Of a DNA stretch of 10,682 nt, positions 1-6,642 are shown in pieces. Both the position numbers and the translations under genes were made by a program. The notes beneath the pieces are model-generated. The model made no database searches. It had not been told where the DNA came from and saw only the letters and a program-made list of their open reading frames with translations. Each line of letters opens with the position of its first letter. The first letter of the stretch is position 1. Source of the stretch: DATDCY01 sp031406795 [NCBI: Candidatus Rokuibacteriota bacterium] (GTDB lineage Bacteria > JAUVQV01); the NCBI GenBank assembly GCA_031406795.1, contig JANOHV010000125.1:1-10682 (forward strand), read 5' to 3'.

Positions 1-1911
1 CTGCGGATCGAGCGCCAGGACTTCGCGCAGCTGGGCGAGAGCGGCAGCCTGATCCCCGCGGGAGAGCAGCCAGGCGCCGAAGTGCTCGCGGTTCGGCGCC
101 GAGGCGGGATCGGCGGCCACCGCCGCGGCGAAAGTCCGGCGGGCCGGTTCGGCGTCCCCCCGCGCCGCGAGGAGCGTGCCGAGCTGCATCAGGGCGGAGG
201 CGTCGAGCGGCATCCGGCGCAACGCACTCTTGGTGAAACGCAGCGCCTCGTCGGGCTTCCCGTCACGCAGCGCGATGCGGGAGAGGGCGGCCGGATAGGC
301 CGCGTCGAGGGGCTGGCACCGGGATGCCAGTACGACAAGCCGGGTGACCGTCGCCGGTGTCGGCAGCAGCGGATCGGATCGCCTTTCCCGCTCGCGGGCG
401 ATTTCCGCGGCTGCACGCGCGGTAAGGTCGGCAGCGCTGGCGAGCACGACGATGACCGCGAACGCGGCGGCGATTTGCGCGACGCCGGGCGGAAGTCGCC
501 GGCGTTCGAGGTGGGTCTCGGCGGCGGCCTCCGGCCCGGGGGCGTGCGAGGCCGCAACCGAGAGGCCGAGCAGGAAGAAGAAGTACAGCGCATTGGCGCC
601 GATGGCCAGGCTGAAGTCGCTTCCCCCGTGGACAAGGAAAGCGACGCACCCCGCGATGGACCCTGCCGCAAGCGTGGCCGGGAAGGAGCCGTGACGGCGG
701 CTGCAGGATCGCGCCGAACGGAGCAGGACCGCGGCGATGAACCAGAGCGCGAGGCCTAGCCCGAATGCGCCTCCCCCGGCGAGCAGCTCGAGGTAGTCGT
801 TGTGCGCGTGGGCGAATCCCAGCGGACCGGGGACGCTCCGGTAGGCCGGGTAGAGCCTCTCGAACGAGCCGACGCCCGACCCGAAAAGCGGGAAGTCCGC
901 CGACATGCGCAGCGTGTCCCGCCAGAGTGCGGCCCGCATGGTGTCGACGATGTCGGGATTCAGGCGCAGGTCGGCGAAGCGCTCCGCGACTTTCCCCCAA
1001 CCGAACCAGCCGACGAAGACCGCCAGAGCGCCGCCGAACAGCGCGGCCGAAACCGCGCGCCCCCGGCCGAGCCGGCGGGCGCCGAGCAGGCCGCCGAAGA
1101 CGAGCAGGGCGGCGGCGAGCGCAATCGTGGCGCCGCGCGAGAGACTGATGAGGAGCGACGCCGCCGCGAGCAGCGCCGCGAACCCGGTGAGCAGCCGGAC
1201 GCTCGATTCGCGCCGGGCCAGCAGTTCGACGCAGCGGGCGCGCAGGCCTCGCGGCCCCGCGCGCGTTGAGCGGCCGAGGAAGATCCCCAGGAGCACCGGG
1301 GTCAGCATCGCCATCAGGTTGGCATAGTGGTTGCGGTTCACGAAGGGGCCGAAGGGGTACTGCCAGGGCGCCGGCCGGAAGAAGAGCAGGCGCAGCGGCG
1401 CCGCCAGATGCTGCACGATGGCGGCGAACGAGAGCGTGGCGGCGAAGAGCGGCAGCACGATCGCAACTGCGTGCAGGCGCTCGCGCCGCGCGAGCAGTTG
1501 CACGGTCAGCAGATAGAGGGCGCCGCAGGCGCAGAAGCGCACGAACTCCCGCAGCGTCGCGAGCGGGTCGAGCGAGAGCGTCAACCAGGGCAGCGGCCCG
1601 ACGGCGCCAAGCGCGGCGCTCCAGCGCGCGTGCGCCGCCGGCGAGAGCACGCGCACGAGAGCGGGCGGCAGCGGCGCCGTCTGCACCAGCAGAAACGCGA
1701 GAAACAGCAGCAGCGGCACGGCGCCGGGCGTGGCGTACAGCAGCAGGGTTCCCGCGCGGCTGCGGCGGCGCAGGGCCAGGGCGAGCCCGGCGACGGCGGC
1801 GCTCGCGGCGATCGCGCGCGACCAGGGCTCGACCGTGCCGAAGGCGAGCGGGCTGAAGCCCAGGACGAAGAGCAGCAGCAGGAACTCGGGGCGCGCCAGA
1901 GCGGCGTTCAT
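1..1911 (-). CDS. O-antigen ligase/Wzy-type polymerase with TPR-like C-terminus (3' end outside window)
   Basis: This is an integral inner-membrane protein of the O-antigen ligase (Wzy_C) superfamily, whose members transfer or polymerise surface polysaccharide on the periplasmic face. It starts at ATG 1911-1909 and 637 codons are visible with no stop, so the C-terminus lies outside the window. The N-terminal two thirds are a series of hydrophobic helices. Family hallmarks are the loop NRNHYANLM around residue 195 and the motif AHAHNDYLELLAGGG, with its His at residue 370, typical of the Wzy_C periplasmic loop. From about residue 530 the sequence becomes soluble and alanine-rich, with TPR-like helices (for example DEALRFTKSALRRMPLDAS and PARRTFAAAVAADPAS). 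Such ligase-TPR proteins are common in Gram-negatives. A GAGGG lies about 11 bases upstream, at the rlmI stop, so translation may be coupled to rlmI. The sequence does not separate a lipid A-core ligase from a polymerase or a protein-glycosylating ligase. Confidence 0.88.
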   Translation of the reverse strand, partial: MNAALARPEFLLLLFVLGFSPLAFGTVEPWSRAIAASAAVAGLALALRRRSRAGTLLLYATPGAVPLLLFLAFLLVQTAPLPPALVRVLSPAAHARWSAALGAVGPLPWLTLSLDPLATLREFVRFCACGALYLLTVQLLARRERLHAVAIVLPLFAATLSFAAIVQHLAAPLRLLFFRPAPWQYPFGPFVNRNHYANLMAMLTPVLLGIFLGRSTRAGPRGLRARCVELLARRESSVRLLTGFAALLAAASLLISLSRGATIALAAALLVFGGLLGARRLGRGRAVSAALFGGALAVFVGWFGWGKVAERFADLRLNPDIVDTMRAALWRDTLRMSADFPLFGSGVGSFERLYPAYRSVPGPLGFAHAHNDYLELLAGGGAFGLGLALWFIAAVLLRSARSCSRRHGSFPATLAAGSIAGCVAFLVHGGSDFSLAIGANALYFFFLLGLSVAASHAPGPEAAAETHLERRRLPPGVAQIAAAFAVIVVLASAADLTARAAAEIARERERRSDPLLPTPATVTRLVVLASRCQPLDAAYPAALSRIALRDGKPDEALRFTKSALRRMPLDASALMQLGTLLAARGDAEPARRTFAAAVAADPASAPNREHFGAWLLSRGDQAAALAQLREVLALDPQ

Positions 1912-1924
1912 GGCTCAGCGGCCC

Positions 1925-3136
1925 TCACAACACCCGGCAGATGAGACCCTTCAGGTATTCGGTCTCCGGGAGGTCGAGCCGGATCGGGTGATCGTAGGGC
2001 TGACCAAGCTTTTCGAGCACTTGCACTGCGCGACCGGCGTCCTTGGCAGCCCAGCGGACGATCTCCTGGAAGAAGGCCGGCTCGATGCCGCCGGAGCAGG
2101 AGAACGTCGCGAGGATCCCCTCGGGGGTCAACAGTTTCATCGCGAAGAGGTTCGCGTCCTTGTAGGCGCGCGCGGCCTTCGGCGCCTGGGACCGGGTCGG
2201 CGCGAGCCGCGGCGGGTCGAGGATGATCAGGTCGAAGGAGCGTCCCTCGTCGCGCAAGCGTCGCAGTTCGGCGAAGGCGTTGCCGCGACGGATTTCGGTG
2301 GGGACCGACGCGAGCCCGTTGCCGTTCAGGTGAGCGACGGCGGCCTCGAGCGCGTCGCGGGAGGAGTCCAGCAGCATCAGGGCGGCGGCGCCGGCGCGGG
2401 CGGCGTGTACGGAGAACGCGCCGGAGTAGCAGAAGGCATCGAGAACGCGCCGGCCGGGCGCCCAGGCCGCGACGGCGGCGCGGTTCAGCCGCTGGTCGAT
2501 GTAGAAGCCGGTTTTCTGTCCTTCGCCGAGGCTGACGTTGAACTTCAAGCCGTCGTCGAGGATGCCGACGGCCGGCGCCGGGTCGGGCCCGGGAGCCTCG
2601 CGGGTCCCGGCGGTGGCGGGCAGACCCTCGAGACTCCGCTGCTCCGCGTCGCTGCGATCGAGGATGGCCGCCGGCGAGAGCAGTGCGCTCAGCCGCTCGA
2701 GCGTGACCGTGCGCATGCGCTCGGCGCCGGGGGTGTGCACCTGGAGCACGAGGTGGTCGGCATAGCGGTCGACCACCAGGCCGGGAAGCAGATCCGCCTC
2801 GGAGAAGACCAGCCGGCACGCGCCGCGGGGATCGAGCAGGTACGTGCGGCGCCGGGCGAGCGCCGCATCGAGTTGCCGGGCCCACCATTCCTCGCCGACG
2901 GCGGCCTCTTCCCGGCGCTCCAGGATGCGGACGCGGATGCGCGAGGCCGGGCTGTAGTGGCCCCACCCGACGAAGTCGCCGCGGGAGTCGCGGACTTTGA
3001 TCAGGTCGCCGGCGGCGGGTTCTCCTTCGACGCGGCCGACTGCACCCGAAAAGACCCAGGGGTGCCCATCGCACACGGCCTTCTCTCGCCCCGGCAGCAG
3101 TCTGACGGCGCCGGGTTGCGCCGGGGCGTCAGACAC
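1925..3136 (-). CDS. rlmI: 23S rRNA (cytosine-C5)-methyltransferase, RlmI family
   Basis: A class I SAM-dependent RNA methyltransferase of the RlmI family; in E. coli RlmI makes m5C1962 in 23S rRNA. I use the GTG at 3136-3134, which gives 403 residues, close to the roughly 396 of E. coli RlmI. The longer frame upstream lies inside the channel gene and has no family similarity. An N-terminal PUA domain covers about residues 9-80 (GREKAVCDGHPWVFSGAV, then YSPASRIRVRI). The catalytic domain has the RlmI-like block GQKTGFYIDQRLNR (206-219), SAM motif I VLDAFCYSGAFSVHAARAG (231-249), motif IV DLIILDPPR (302-310) and TFSCSG (344-349) with the candidate catalytic Cys347. The C-terminus EYLKGLICRVL matches the family ending. 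The start overlaps the end of the upstream channel gene by 8 bp and the stop lies 13 bp before the next gene, so the three are probably cotranscribed. No clear Shine-Dalgarno precedes the GTG, which fits translational coupling. Confidence 0.93.
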   Translation of the reverse strand: MSDAPAQPGAVRLLPGREKAVCDGHPWVFSGAVGRVEGEPAAGDLIKVRDSRGDFVGWGHYSPASRIRVRILERREEAAVGEEWWARQLDAALARRRTYLLDPRGACRLVFSEADLLPGLVVDRYADHLVLQVHTPGAERMRTVTLERLSALLSPAAILDRSDAEQRSLEGLPATAGTREAPGPDPAPAVGILDDGLKFNVSLGEGQKTGFYIDQRLNRAAVAAWAPGRRVLDAFCYSGAFSVHAARAGAAALMLLDSSRDALEAAVAHLNGNGLASVPTEIRRGNAFAELRRLRDEGRSFDLIILDPPRLAPTRSQAPKAARAYKDANLFAMKLLTPEGILATFSCSGGIEPAFFQEIVRWAAKDAGRAVQVLEKLGQPYDHPIRLDLPETEYLKGLICRVL

Positions 3137-4637
3137 CGAAGAACGACCGGACGCGGTTGAGGAAATCGTTGTGCCCGGCCGCGAGGGCGGCCGCTTCAGC
3201 TTCGGCTTCGTGAATCGCGGCGTCCAGGCGCGCGCGGCGGCGGCTGACCACCCCGGCCACCGCCTCGAGGACACCCGGGTTTTCCGCGACGATCCGGCGG
3301 AAGGCTTCACCGGTGACGGGCACCAGTTCGACGTCGTCGACCGCGCGCACGGTGGCGCTGCGCGGCGCCCCGGTGAGCAGGGACATCTCCCCGAAGATGC
3401 GTCCGGCGCCGAGCGTGTTCACGACCTCCTCTTCGCCGCCGCTCGCCACGCGCACTTCAACCCGTCCGCGCAGGATGACGAAGAGGGAGTCGGCCTGCTC
3501 GCCCTGGCGGATGACCGTCTCCCCGCGGCCGTACGTTACGCACTGCAACTGCGAGGCCAGGCCGCCGCGCTCCTCGGGCGTCAGCGGGCCGAGGATGTCG
3601 ACATCGCCCAGCGCGACGGCCACCCGGTTGCCGGCGTCATCGGCGCGAGCCTCGACGCGGTTGACGCGCACCGGCTGGGCATGTTCGATCCCGGCGCGGC
3701 GCAGCCGGTACCAGATCTGCGCGCCGACGTCGCTGCGAATGAAGTTGGTGCGACGGAAGTCCGCGATATAATAGCGCGCACGGTAGACCACGGCAGACTC
3801 CGCGTACTCCCAGAACAGCGCATGGCAGGGCGGGTCGTCGAGGACGCCGGGTGTGCCGCGAATCGCCTCGGCCAGCACGGTTGTCACCAGGTTCGGCGGG
3901 TAGCGGTAGTGCACGCGCACTTCGACAACGCAGAGGTGGGCGCGCGTGGGGCGCGAAAAGTTCGTCAGTGTCGAGCGGGTGACCTGCGAGTTCGGGAATG
4001 TGACCTCGTCCCGGTCGAGGTTGAGGATGCGGATGGCGCGCCAGCTCACCTGGAGGACCGTGCCGTGGAACTCGCCGATCTGAACGTTGTCGCCGATGGC
4101 GTGTGGCGCCTCCATCTGCAGCGCCATCCCGGCGAAGAAGCTCCCGAGCGTGTCCTGGAGCGCCAGGCCGAGCACGACCGAAATCATCGCGCTGGTGGCC
4201 AGCAGCGAGGAGAGGTTCAGCCCGAGCATCCCGCGGAGCGAGAGCAGGAACAGCGCGAAGGCGAGGGCGACGGTCACGAAATCGCGCAGGATGCGCGGGA
4301 CCGGGGGACGCTTGAGCCACCCGGTCAGCAGCAGGTCGACGAGCAGCCACTGGGCGAACTCGACGAGCGCGACCCCGGCCAGCAGCAGCGCCGCGACGAG
4401 CAGCCCGCCCCGGGCCGCCGCGCGCGAATCCGGGGGCAGCAGCGCCGCCGCGAGCAGGAGCAGCGCGAGCAGCAGCAAGAAGAACAGGGCACGACGCACG
4501 GCGAGCGGCCAGTCTCTCCTGCTGGCGACCGTGATGGCGACCGTGAACAGCAGTGCGACGAGCGCCGCCGGCGCCGGCCCGCCGCCGAGTGAGCCGTCGG
4601 GGAAGAGCGTCGTGAGAAAGCCCATGCCCGATCTCAT
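3129..4637 (-). CDS. MscS-family mechanosensitive channel with C-terminal cyclic nucleotide-binding domain
   Basis: A small-conductance mechanosensitive channel homologue fused to a CAP_ED/cNMP-binding domain. The chosen ATG at 4637 gives 502 residues and has AGGA seven bases upstream; a longer frame to 4754 reads through an unconserved, promoter-like stretch, and ATG 4625 is an alternative. Four hydrophobic segments lie near residues 22-39, 49-67, 77-104 and 118-140, followed by the MscS pore helix and beta domain (SAMISVVLGLALQDTLGSFF 149-168, then IGDNVQIGEFHGTVLQVSWR 181-200, TFPNSQV 213-219). The cNMP fold covers about 345-465, with FGEMSLLTGAPRSATVRA (415-432) as phosphate-binding cassette, including GE and RSAT. 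A C-terminal tail ends RVRSFFGV. Such channels are thought to relieve osmotic stress under ligand control; the ligand cannot be read from sequence. It is the first gene of the minus-strand block leading to rlmI and the O-antigen ligase. Confidence 0.9.
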   Translation of the reverse strand: MRSGMGFLTTLFPDGSLGGGPAPAALVALLFTVAITVASRRDWPLAVRRALFFLLLLALLLLAAALLPPDSRAAARGGLLVAALLLAGVALVEFAQWLLVDLLLTGWLKRPPVPRILRDFVTVALAFALFLLSLRGMLGLNLSSLLATSAMISVVLGLALQDTLGSFFAGMALQMEAPHAIGDNVQIGEFHGTVLQVSWRAIRILNLDRDEVTFPNSQVTRSTLTNFSRPTRAHLCVVEVRVHYRYPPNLVTTVLAEAIRGTPGVLDDPPCHALFWEYAESAVVYRARYYIADFRRTNFIRSDVGAQIWYRLRRAGIEHAQPVRVNRVEARADDAGNRVAVALGDVDILGPLTPEERGGLASQLQCVTYGRGETVIRQGEQADSLFVILRGRVEVRVASGGEEEVVNTLGAGRIFGEMSLLTGAPRSATVRAVDDVELVPVTGEAFRRIVAENPGVLEAVAGVVSRRRARLDAAIHEAEAEAAALAAGHNDFLNRVRSFFGV

Positions 4638-4677
4638 TCCCCCGTCCTGGTCTTCGAGAAACACGGTTCCCTCGGCT

Positions 4678-4706
4678 ACGGTAGAGTATGGCATCGGGTC
4701 GGTCAA
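4678..4706 (-). promoter_or_regulatory. Candidate sigma-70 promoter for the mscS-rlmI-ligase block
   Basis: On the minus strand TTGACC (4706-4701) is followed after 17 bases by TACCGT (4683-4678), about 40 bases ahead of the ATG at 4637. The -35 box is good and the -10 box is weak. Position and spacing fit, but nothing else confirms it. Confidence 0.3.
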
Positions 4707-4780
4707 GACTCTGATTGGCCTGTACAAGAGTCCGTTCGTTGAACGATCCCGCATGAATTGTTCGCCGCGCCCTGCTGCTG

Positions 4781-5130
4781 ATATTCGATACTTTCCAGAG
4801 GGAATGTTCCAACTACGTGGACCGCTACGCTTCAGACTTGCGCCGGATCTGGGCCGTAGAGCGTCCCTTCGGGCTGCACCTGGCCGACGGTCGTGTTTCC
4901 GGTCGCGCCGACATCATCCTTGAGGTGGAGACCGGAGGGGCTGAACGTTGAGGGTGCCTACCTCCACGAGCTGCGCGACGGCACTCGTCACCCCGTGCCG
5001 ACCGCTCCCGACGCCGTGTCCTCCGCCGTCAAGCGGATCGGTGAGTCTGTCGGCCGAATCCAGGCCGCCGGGTTCGACCCCACTCGGGAAGCAGCTAAAT
5101 GCAAGGAATGCGACTACCATCCCGTCCCAA
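4781..5130 (+). pseudogene. Remnant of the C-terminal PD-(D/E)XK nuclease domain of a UvrD-like helicase
   Basis: Two adjacent frames hold parts of one protein. Positions 4781-4951 encode FDTFQRECSNYVDRYASDL, then VERPFGLHLADGRVSGRADI, then a stop at 4949-4951. Positions 4935-5130, in another frame, encode EGLNVEGAYLHELRDGTRHP and end AAKCKECDYHPVPNP. In helicase-nuclease C-termini of the UvrD/AddB type the first block (GRADxIL, first catalytic Asp) is followed by the DYKT-type catalytic strand and a QLxxYA helix, and then by the second block and a Cys-x2-Cys-x5-Cys iron-sulphur-like cluster. The segment between the blocks, with the second half of the active site, is missing, and the last cysteine is also absent just before the palindrome at 5131. 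No helicase motifs lie upstream, so this is a decayed 3' fragment. Assignment to UvrD-like rather than Cas4-like nucleases rests on remembered family patterns. Confidence 0.6.
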
Positions 5131-5151
5131 ATCCGCGCGTAACGCGCGGAT
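5131..5151. repeat. GC palindrome, copy 1
   Basis: ATCCGCGCGT, one spacer base, then its exact reverse complement ACGCGCGGAT (5142-5151). It would form a perfect 10-bp stem. It directly follows the last recognisable codons of the nuclease remnant, and the same core recurs at 5308-5329. Confidence 0.9.
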
Positions 5152-5307
5152 CAGGAGAGTCAGGCTTGTCACCTGGTCCGGTTTATCCCGGTCGTTGCCC
5201 ATATCTGATCGCAATGCATGCTTCAAGCGAAACTTGATCTCTGCCACCCCATGCTTCCTGCAAGAAATCGTGCTTTTTCAGCGGTTGAAATGCCTTCTCT
5301 GCTGCTG

Positions 5308-5329
5308 GATCCGCGCGTACGCGCGGATC
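5308..5329. repeat. GC palindrome, copy 2
   Basis: GATCCGCGCGT followed at once by its exact reverse complement: a perfect 22-bp palindrome centred between 5318 and 5319. It differs from copy 1 only by loss of the central base and one more matched pair. Both copies are followed by GATC, one base and GG. The two copies bound a 199-bp segment. Confidence 0.9.
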
Positions 5330-5404
5330 TGGGCCTGTGTGCCGTCACTGCCTATTGCGGGGGTGATGCGGTATAGTCCGAGCATTCAGAGGGGGGGGTA
5401 GCTT

Positions 5405-5476
5405 ATGTACAACTACACCGCTGTCCTGGAAAAAGAGCAGGAAGCGCTCGAGTTGAACAGGGAGGAACCGTCATGA
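5405..5476 (+). pseudogene. 23-codon HicB-like leader frame
   Basis: A short frame of 23 codons and a stop that begins MYNYTAVLEKE, which looks like the opening beta strand of a HicB-type antitoxin (compare MNTYTAVIER of the next gene), and continues QEALELNREEPS without the rest of the fold. Its TGA overlaps the ATG of the following hicB in an ATGA arrangement (5473-5476), and its end contains that gene's strong AGGGAGGA ribosome-binding site. It may be a third, heavily deleted hicB copy or a leader peptide for translational coupling. The similarity covers only about ten residues, so the assignment is tentative. Confidence 0.4.
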
Positions 5477-5661
5477 ATACCTATACCGCGGTCATTGAAC
5501 GATGCCCCGATACCCGGCTGTTTGTGGGCTACATCCCTGGTTTCCCCGGTGCCCATACGCAGGGGCGTACGCTCGACGAACTGCAGGAAAATCTCAAAGA
5601 GGTCATCGCGCTGCTTCTTGAGGATGGGGAACCTAAGATGGAGGCGGAGTTCGTCGGCTGA
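5473..5661 (+). CDS. hicB: HicB-family antitoxin, shortened (copy 1)
   Basis: A 62-residue protein with the HicB fold pattern: strand MNTYTAVIER, strand LFVGYIPGFPGAHTQG, then helix TLDELQENLKEVIALLLED. In HicBA type II systems HicB binds and blocks the HicA mRNA interferase, and larger members also repress their promoter. AGGGAGGA lies just upstream of the ATG. The usual short HicB of this subtype continues several residues beyond EAEFVG; here a TGA follows directly, at the point where sequence matching a HicA C-terminus begins in another frame. The protein has no separate DNA-binding domain. Because no HicA body is present, it would be an orphan antitoxin if expressed. A second copy lies at 8356-8508. 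Confidence 0.75.
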   Translation: MNTYTAVIERCPDTRLFVGYIPGFPGAHTQGRTLDELQENLKEVIALLLEDGEPKMEAEFVG

Positions 5662-5717
5662 GGAAGATCGCCAGGGACATCGGCCTTTCGGCGGAAGAGA
5701 TGCTGTCTCACCGGTAA
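5652..5717 (+). pseudogene. HicA toxin C-terminal tail (copy 1)
   Basis: Overlapping the end of hicB in another frame, these 21 codons read RRLRKIARDIGLSAEEMLSHR followed by TAA. The pattern LRKIxxDxGLxxEEx is the last strand-helix of HicA/YcfA-family mRNA interferases. The preceding 50 or so residues, which hold the double-stranded-RNA-binding-like fold and the catalytic histidine, are absent, and no start codon serves this frame. The simplest reading is a deletion joining the end of hicB to the end of an adjacent hicA. The same junction occurs at 8499-8564. Confidence 0.65.
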
Positions 5718-5729
5718 AGGGAGACCACT

Positions 5730-6031
5730 ATGGCGCGCGGAGGCAAATCCACCACCGGAGCGCAGACGGTGCCGAGAAAGTGGCGGCCTGGTTTCCCGAC
5801 GCGGATTTCGACGGCCGCTGCTTCTGCATCTCGCAGGCCTTCTTCCCTGACCAGCATGCGTGGGCGAAGATCGCCAAAGCGCTCGGCAGCCAGGCCGACG
5901 AGGAGGCTTTCGACGCCTTCAAGGGCACGAAGTCCCTGCCGTTCCCCGCCGGAAAGCACCACCGCATCGCCGTGAAGGTCATCGACCCGCGCGGCAACGA
6001 GGTCATGGCAATACGGAAGCTGGAAGAGTGA
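5730..6031 (+). pseudogene. C-terminal fragment of a restriction-modification-type protein (DNA methyltransferase-like), out of frame with its apparent start
   Basis: An ATG at 5730 with AGGGAG upstream opens MARGGKSTTGAQTV, but family-like sequence lies in another frame from about 5770 to the stop at 6029-6031: EKVAAWFPDADFDGRCFCIS, then FPAGKHHRIAVKVIDPRGNE, ending VMAIRKLEE. The ending resembles the IAVKVIxxxGxEVMxV tail that I associate with adenine-specific DNA methyltransferases and helicases of type III-like restriction systems. No methyltransferase catalytic motif or helicase motif is present, so only about 85 residues of the C-terminus survive. The start plus displaced tail suggests one gene that lost its middle by deletion with a frame change. 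The family assignment comes from memory of this tail motif and is uncertain. Confidence 0.45.
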
Positions 6032-6044
6032 GAGGAGAAGACTC

Positions 6045-6275
6045 ATGACGCCACAGGCGAACGACATTCTTCAAGAAGCCCGAAAACTGCCGCCGAAGGA
6101 GCGGGCCGAATTGGTAGAACGAATTCTGGAGACCTTCCCGTTTCCAGAACGTCAGGCCGTCGATGCGCGCTGGGCCGCCGAAGCGGAAGCCCGGATCGAT
6201 GCCTACGAGCGTGGAGAAATTGCCGCGTCGTCCGCAGGAGAAGTCTTTTCGAGGATTCAGAAGGTCGGTGGCTGA
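6045..6275 (+). CDS. Type II antitoxin, putative addiction module component (PF09720-like)
   Basis: A 76-residue acidic protein with the pattern of the short antitoxins paired with ParE/RelE toxins: ILQEARKLPPKERAELVERI in the N-terminal half, then WAAEAEARIDAYERGEI and a C-terminal helix GEVFSRIQ. In this family the protein neutralises its partner toxin by wrapping its C-terminal part around it. AGGAG lies seven bases before the ATG. The TGA shares one base with the ATG of the downstream toxin gene (6275), so the pair is translationally coupled in the usual antitoxin-first order. It looks complete and undamaged, unlike its neighbours. Confidence 0.88.
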   Translation: MTPQANDILQEARKLPPKERAELVERILETFPFPERQAVDARWAAEAEARIDAYERGEIAASSAGEVFSRIQKVGG

Positions 6276-6568
6276 TGCACGTCCGGTTCCTTCAGGCCGC
6301 GGAATCCGAGCTTCGAGACGCGGTTGCGTATTACAACGGCGAGCGCGAAGGCCTCGGCTTCGAGTTCGCGGCTGAAGTTGTCCGTACGGTTGAGAGGATC
6401 GTTGCCTTTCCCGACGCTTGGCCCGCCCTCGCTGCCAGAGCCCGGAGGGCACGCACCGTCCGTTTCCCGTACGGTGTGCTCTACCAGGTCCGATCCGACG
6501 GGATCCTCATTCTCGCTGTCATGCACATGCATCGCGATCCAATTGCGTGGCGGGAACGGCTGAGGTGA
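6275..6568 (+). CDS. RelE/ParE-family toxin
   Basis: A 97-residue protein with the ParE/RelE superfamily layout: strand MHVRFLQAAESELRDAVAYY, a helical pair through GLGFEFAAEVVRTVERI, then RTVRFPYGVLYQVRSDGILI and the final strand AVMHMHRDPIAWRERL. FPYxVxY and AVxHxxRxPxxW are typical of this group, which includes gyrase-poisoning ParE and ribosome-dependent RelE members; sequence alone does not decide between the two targets. Length and both ends match the family. It forms an operon with the antitoxin just upstream through a one-base overlap. This is the only toxin-antitoxin pair in the window with both partners intact. Confidence 0.88.
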   Translation: MHVRFLQAAESELRDAVAYYNGEREGLGFEFAAEVVRTVERIVAFPDAWPALAARARRARTVRFPYGVLYQVRSDGILILAVMHMHRDPIAWRERLR

Positions 6569-6626
6569 TCAACATGTTCGGCGATAGCCTGAGCGACCGC
6601 CTAAGCGTACAAAGAATAAAGTTTTG

Positions 6627-6642
6627 ATCTCCCGAGATTTTT
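6627..6642 (+). terminator. Weak candidate terminator after the toxin-antitoxin operon
   Basis: ATCTC, two bases and GAGAT (6627-6638), followed by a T run. The stem is short and its loop tight, so termination would be weak. It lies about 60 bp after the toxin stop, at the start of the AT-rich stretch. Confidence 0.25.

Larger units (their letters stand above)
5131..5404. other. Non-coding interval with paired palindromes ahead of the hicB remnant
   Basis: No convincing gene is seen here; open frames in this stretch lack family similarity and start signals. It is less GC-rich than its surroundings between the two palindromes (5152-5307). At its right end TATAGT (5372-5377) is a possible -10 box with only a poor -35 match, followed by a run of eight G (5391-5398) ahead of the short frame at 5405. 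Confidence 0.5.
5473..5728 (+). repeat. Direct repeat copy 1 (hicB plus hicA tail)
   Basis: This 256-bp segment recurs at 8356-8575. Matching begins exactly at the hicB ATG and ends at AGGGAGACCAC after the hicA-tail stop. Apart from 36 bp missing from copy 2, about 13 bases differ over the roughly 195 bp from the PGFPGAH codons onward, by manual alignment. Confidence 0.9.

Noticed and set aside
1327-3160. Long plus-strand frames (1327-1944 and 1730-3160)
   Set aside because: They are antisense to the O-antigen ligase and rlmI genes, which carry clear family motifs on the minus strand; their products are low-complexity.
2997-4592. A 531-codon plus-strand frame
   Set aside because: It is antisense to the MscS-type channel and has a Glu/Gln/Arg-rich composition without recognisable motifs.
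5131-5151. Integron attC-like site
   Set aside because: The palindrome lacks the conserved attC core ends and inner boxes, and no integrase or cassette structure is nearby.
5131-5329. Possible minimal CRISPR array from the two palindromes next to a Cas4-like cysteine motif
   Set aside because: Only two repeats are present, 156 bp apart, with no regular spacer length and no cas genes; the nuclease remnant fits a helicase C-terminus better than Cas4.
5652-5717. Programmed frameshift making a HicB-HicA-tail fusion protein
   Set aside because: No slippery heptamer or clear downstream structure is visible at the hicB stop; deletion of hicA explains the arrangement more simply, although the strong conservation of the tail leaves it worth testing.
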